A stretch of DNA of 8,425 nucleotides from Chthoniobacterales bacterium. Lineage in GTDB: Bacteria > Verrucomicrobiota > Verrucomicrobiia > Chthoniobacterales > UBA6821. The number at the start of each line of letters is the position of its first letter. Positions within the stretch are counted from its first letter, which is position 1. The notes beneath the pieces are model-generated. The model had not been told where the DNA came from, did not search any database, and saw only the letters and a list, made by a program, of their open reading frames with translations. A program made the translations under genes and the position numbers. Below, in pieces: positions 5,698-8,425 of this stretch. The stretch covers positions 1 to 8,425 of the forward strand of contig JAIPKF010000059.1 in assembly GCA_021733705.1 (NCBI GenBank), written 5' to 3'.

Positions 5698-6147
5698 ATG
5701 AAGAAAATTCTTTTTGTTTGTACCGGTAATACTTGTAGAAGTCCTATTGCTCAAGGGCTCTTTCAAAAAATGGGAGGATACAATCATGAATATGATGTTG
5801 CCTCTGCTGGTCTTCATGCAGTACTGGGTCTCGCCGCAAGTTCACTCTCTCTTGCTGTTTTGGCAGAGCAGGGAATCGATTTTTCTCGATTTAGAAGTCA
5901 GCCAGTCACTTCTTCTTTGATAGAACAAGCGACCCATGTTTTTACAATGACCCAAAATCATCTTCGCGAGCTTATAAGACTCTATCCTCAGCACCAAAAA
6001 AAATTTTTTTTACTTAATGAGGGGATAACAACAAATGATATTTCTGATCCCATTGGAGGAAATTTAGAAACATATCAAGAATGTTGTGAGACTATTCAAC
6101 ATGCTTTGGATAATATTCTCACGTTGCTGCGTCATAATACAATTTAA
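5698..6147 (+). CDS. Low-molecular-weight phosphatase, YwlE (protein-arginine) type
   Basis: A 149-residue cytosolic phosphatase of the LMW-PTP fold. The catalytic P-loop is CTGNTCRS: nucleophile Cys8 and Arg14 (CX5R), with the general acid at Asp117 in DPIGG. The P-loop residue at position 12 is Thr. In Bacillus YwlE the equivalent Thr11 favours phospho-arginine, while tyrosine-specific members carry Ile or Leu there. The N-terminus VCTGNTCRSP and the C-terminal DP-GG block also resemble YwlE, so I favour a protein-arginine phosphatase, probably opposing an McsB-type arginine kinase encoded elsewhere; a tyrosine phosphatase is the alternative. ATG 5698 follows a T-rich stretch with no Shine-Dalgarno sequence. 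The TAA stop (6145-6147) overlaps the edge of a palindromic element. Confidence 0.9.
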   Translation: MKKILFVCTGNTCRSPIAQGLFQKMGGYNHEYDVASAGLHAVLGLAASSLSLAVLAEQGIDFSRFRSQPVTSSLIEQATHVFTMTQNHLRELIRLYPQHQKKFFLLNEGITTNDISDPIGGNLETYQECCETIQHALDNILTLLRHNTI

Positions 6148-6272
6148 CCTGCATATTTCATACCGATTCTGCTGCGGCTTGCGAACACCTGATGGATACT
6201 GCGTTGATCTTGAAGTCTTGCCCCATCAGTCTTCGCGTCCTCCTCGTTACGATCAGTATGAAATATGCGGGT
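6147..6272. mobile_element. Palindromic MITE-like element, copy 3 (short form)
   Basis: A 126-bp element with termini ACCTGCATATTTCATAC and, inverted, ACCCGCATATTTCATAC (one mismatch), flanked by TA at 6145-6146 and 6273-6274. It lacks the central hairpin of copies 1 and 2 but keeps CTGATGG...CCATCAG inside (7-bp stem), so it can still fold. It fills the gap between the convergent phosphatase and ABC-F genes, ending 9 nt before the ABC-F stop codon. Confidence 0.8.
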
Positions 6273-6281
6273 TAAGATGCT

Positions 6282-8261
6282 CTAATCTTCCTTAGTTAAG
6301 AGTGATTCTGAATACTCCTGGGTAAATTTTGTTGTGAGTTGTTCCCAGTGACATGTAGTTCTTTCTAATGTTGCTAGGATTGCAGAAAGTTCACGATTAA
6401 GTTGAAAGGTCGTTCCGTTTTCGTAGGAGGCTGAATCTTCTAGAGAGGCTTCTAAACGTTTTTTTTCGACTTCTAAATCCGTTATAGAAATTTCAAGGGT
6501 TGCAATCTCCTTTTCAAGTTCACGACGTATTTTATTTGCTGCTTTTCTTTTTTCTGCCTCTACTTTACGAAGTGCTTTGATCTCTTTGAGGCCCATCTTG
6601 GGTGTTACAGGGGTAGTGTTAGCATGGTTCTGAGGTTGATAATTGCTCAGTGCTGCAGTTTTTCCTGGTGCTACAAGGGCTGCTTTTTCTGAAGTTGCTC
6701 CCGATTTTTCAAGGTAATAATCGTAGTCACCAGCATAGGGAGTTACATGTCCTGCATTGATGTGAAGAACGCTTGTTGCAGAAGCTTTGATAAAATAGAC
6801 ATCGTGACTCACAAAAAATAAGGTTCCATCATACTGCTTGAGTGCGCCAATTAATGCATCGATGCTTGGCATATCAAGATGAGTAGTCGGTTCATCGAGA
6901 AGTAAAAAATTAGGGGGATCTAAAAGTAGCTTGACGAGAGCCAAACGACTTTTTTCTCCACCACTTAAGACAGCTACTGATTTAAAAACATCCTCTCCTC
7001 GAAATAAAAAAGAGCCCAGGATAGTACGTGCAGTTTGCTCTGCAACTGGCTTAGAAATGCTCATCACTTCCTGCAATACCGATTTTTTTAGATCCATCAT
7101 TTCGGTCCGATGTTGTGCAAAATAACCAATCAATGTGTTATGACCATGTTCATAGGTCCCAGATTCTAGCGGAAGCATATCTGCAAGAATTTTCAATAAG
7201 GTTGATTTTCCAGCACCGTTAGGGCCGACAAGAACGGTGCGTTGTCCACGTTCCACTTCTAAGTTAAGATTTTCATAGACAACATGAGCTCCATAAGACT
7301 GTTTAACATCTGTTAAGCGAGCAACACGTTGCCCACTCCGTGCTGGCTGAGGAAAACGAAAATGCACAGTTGATTCGGCACGTTCTGGTGGTTCGATGCG
7401 AACCATGCGAGCAAGTTGTTTCATCCGATCCTGAGCTTGAGAGGCTTTGCTAGCTTTAGCTCTAAAGCGATCGATGAAGCGTTGTATCTCTGCGATTTCA
7501 CGTTGTTGGCTTTTATAAGCGGCAAGTTGCTGTTCATCACGAGCAGCTTTTTGCTGTAAGAAGTCATCGTAGTTGCCACGATAGTGATGAAGTTTGCGGT
7601 GGCTAATTTGAATAATAGACTCACAAATCACATTTAAAAATTCACGATCATGAGAAATGGCTAGAATGGCGCCACTGTAGTTGATGAGATAATTTTGAAA
7701 CCAACCGAGGGATTCTAAATCCAAGTGATTCGTTGGTTCATCTAACATCAGCAGGTCAGGTTCCATCACGAGCAGGCGTGCTAAGTGCGCACGCATGATC
7801 CATCCTCCACTCATAGTACGGGCCATGCGGTTAAAATCAGTTTCACGAAAGGCAAGTCCACTCAAGATGCGTTTTGCTTTAGCCTCAAGGGCATGGCCCT
7901 CATATTCCGCAAAAAGCGCCTGTCCTTCATGATGCTGAGGATCCTCTGGATCAGGATATTCTCGTAAAAGACGGTTAGCTTCCTCCATTTCTGCATGGAT
8001 TCCTGTAGCCAATTCTAAAATTGTTTCCTCTCCAGAGGTCGCATTTTCCTGAGGTAAAAAACCGACCTTAATATTTCGTTCTAGCGCAATCACCCCAGAG
8101 TCCGGGGAGGCTTCTTTAAGAATGAGAGAAAACAGAGTTGATTTACCTGCTCCATTTGCACCGATAAGACCAATGCGATTACCTCGGTTGACTTGAAGTG
8201 AGGCTTCCTCAAATAGAACACGTCCACCAAAGGATTTTGATAAGTTAGAAGCTGTAAGCAT
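6282..8261 (-). CDS. ABC-F family ATPase (ribosome-associated type)
   Basis: A 659-residue soluble protein with two ATP-binding cassettes and no membrane segment, the ABC-F layout. NBD1 has Walker A GANGAGKST (34-42), Q-loop Gln71, signature SGGW (151-154), Walker B LMLDEP (171-176) and SHD (203-205). A charged interdomain linker (about 231-310) matches the ABC-F tRNA-interacting region. NBD2 has GPNGAGKST (346-354), LSGGE (432-436), LLLDEP (453-458) and SHD (485-487). The C-terminal extension (about 555-655) is Lys/Glu-rich and should form a coiled coil, as in Uup/YheS-like members. ABC-F proteins act on ribosomes to relieve stalling or support translation; which subgroup this is cannot be fixed by eye. 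ATG 8261 precedes the first strand correctly, without a Shine-Dalgarno sequence. It is convergent with the phosphatase gene. Confidence 0.93.
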   Translation of the reverse strand: MLTASNLSKSFGGRVLFEEASLQVNRGNRIGLIGANGAGKSTLFSLILKEASPDSGVIALERNIKVGFLPQENATSGEETILELATGIHAEMEEANRLLREYPDPEDPQHHEGQALFAEYEGHALEAKAKRILSGLAFRETDFNRMARTMSGGWIMRAHLARLLVMEPDLLMLDEPTNHLDLESLGWFQNYLINYSGAILAISHDREFLNVICESIIQISHRKLHHYRGNYDDFLQQKAARDEQQLAAYKSQQREIAEIQRFIDRFRAKASKASQAQDRMKQLARMVRIEPPERAESTVHFRFPQPARSGQRVARLTDVKQSYGAHVVYENLNLEVERGQRTVLVGPNGAGKSTLLKILADMLPLESGTYEHGHNTLIGYFAQHRTEMMDLKKSVLQEVMSISKPVAEQTARTILGSFLFRGEDVFKSVAVLSGGEKSRLALVKLLLDPPNFLLLDEPTTHLDMPSIDALIGALKQYDGTLFFVSHDVYFIKASATSVLHINAGHVTPYAGDYDYYLEKSGATSEKAALVAPGKTAALSNYQPQNHANTTPVTPKMGLKEIKALRKVEAEKRKAANKIRRELEKEIATLEISITDLEVEKKRLEASLEDSASYENGTTFQLNRELSAILATLERTTCHWEQLTTKFTQEYSESLLTKED

Positions 8262-8304
8262 GGAGAGGTAATGAAGGGAACAAGAAAAGTCTCAATCTTT
8301 GTAA

Positions 8305-8333
8305 ATTAGACTAGAAGAATCTTATGATGACAG
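8305..8333 (-). promoter_or_regulatory. Candidate sigma-70-type promoter for the ABC-F gene
   Basis: On the - strand CTGTCA (-35, 4 of 6) and TCTAAT (-10, 5 of 6) are 17 nt apart. Transcription would start near 8298, leaving a leader of about 37 nt. I see no other defensible feature in 8334-8425; the start of a neighbouring gene lies outside the window. Confidence 0.35.
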
Positions 8334-8425
8334 AATATTTTGACAAAAATACTATCTTTTCAATTTTTCCTGATTACAGAGTTTTTTGTTGAATATCCCA
8401 TTTTTTAAATGGATGAAGTGCAAGA

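Noticed and set aside
6086..6295. 69-codon open frame on +
   Set aside because: It overlaps the end of the phosphatase gene and copy 3 of the palindromic element, with no protein-like composition or start signal.
8340..8345. TTGACA on + near the right edge
   Set aside because: It lacks a -10 at normal spacing (ATTTTT) and there is no supported + strand gene before the window ends.
8324..8392. 22-codon frame on + starting ATGATGACAG
   Set aside because: It is very short, has no ribosome site and no recognisable relatives, and overlaps the likely ABC-F promoter region.

Overview
The window looks like chromosomal DNA of a low-GC member of the PVC group, most likely an environmental (amoeba-associated) chlamydia. 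This rests on the style of the HemW, NuoA and ABC-F proteins and on the mix of housekeeping genes with dense non-coding repeats. I could not test it by a search, so the lineage is an inference of moderate strength.

Layout. A tRNA-Leu(UAA) on + (74-158) faces a glycosyltransferase gene on - (502-1692), and two abutting palindromic repeat elements fill the gap. The glycosyltransferase lies 18 nt downstream of hemW (-). hemW diverges from a membrane-protein gene with an LPG-synthase/flippase-type domain (+, 2893-3945). That gene is followed by a broken RibD-type reductase gene (3926-4248). Next come a reversed half-copy of the palindromic element, a ten-C tract and tRNA-Ser(CGA) on -. A 139-bp tandem repeat and a probable decayed fifth copy of the palindromic element follow. 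Then come nuoA and a small winged-helix-like gene (both -), a YwlE-type phosphatase gene (+), another palindromic element, and a convergent ABC-F ATPase gene (-).

How the genes relate. The protein genes have no obvious common pathway; they are housekeeping or envelope genes. nuoA is one subunit of a large complex and has no nuoB beside it. hemW plus the glycosyltransferase, and the winged-helix-like gene plus nuoA, look like short co-transcribed pairs.

The most distinctive content is non-coding. A family of 126-180-bp elements has shared terminal inverted repeats, TA dinucleotides at the visible junctions, and foldable interiors. The recognisable copies sit at gene 3' ends, including all three convergent junctions. 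They supply the stop codon and the last residues (PDISY) of two unrelated reading frames and overlap the stop codon of a third gene. This fits a miniature inverted-repeat element of the TA-targeting IS630/Tc1-mariner type that is tolerated, or perhaps used, at transcript ends. None of the seven intact protein genes has a clear Shine-Dalgarno sequence.
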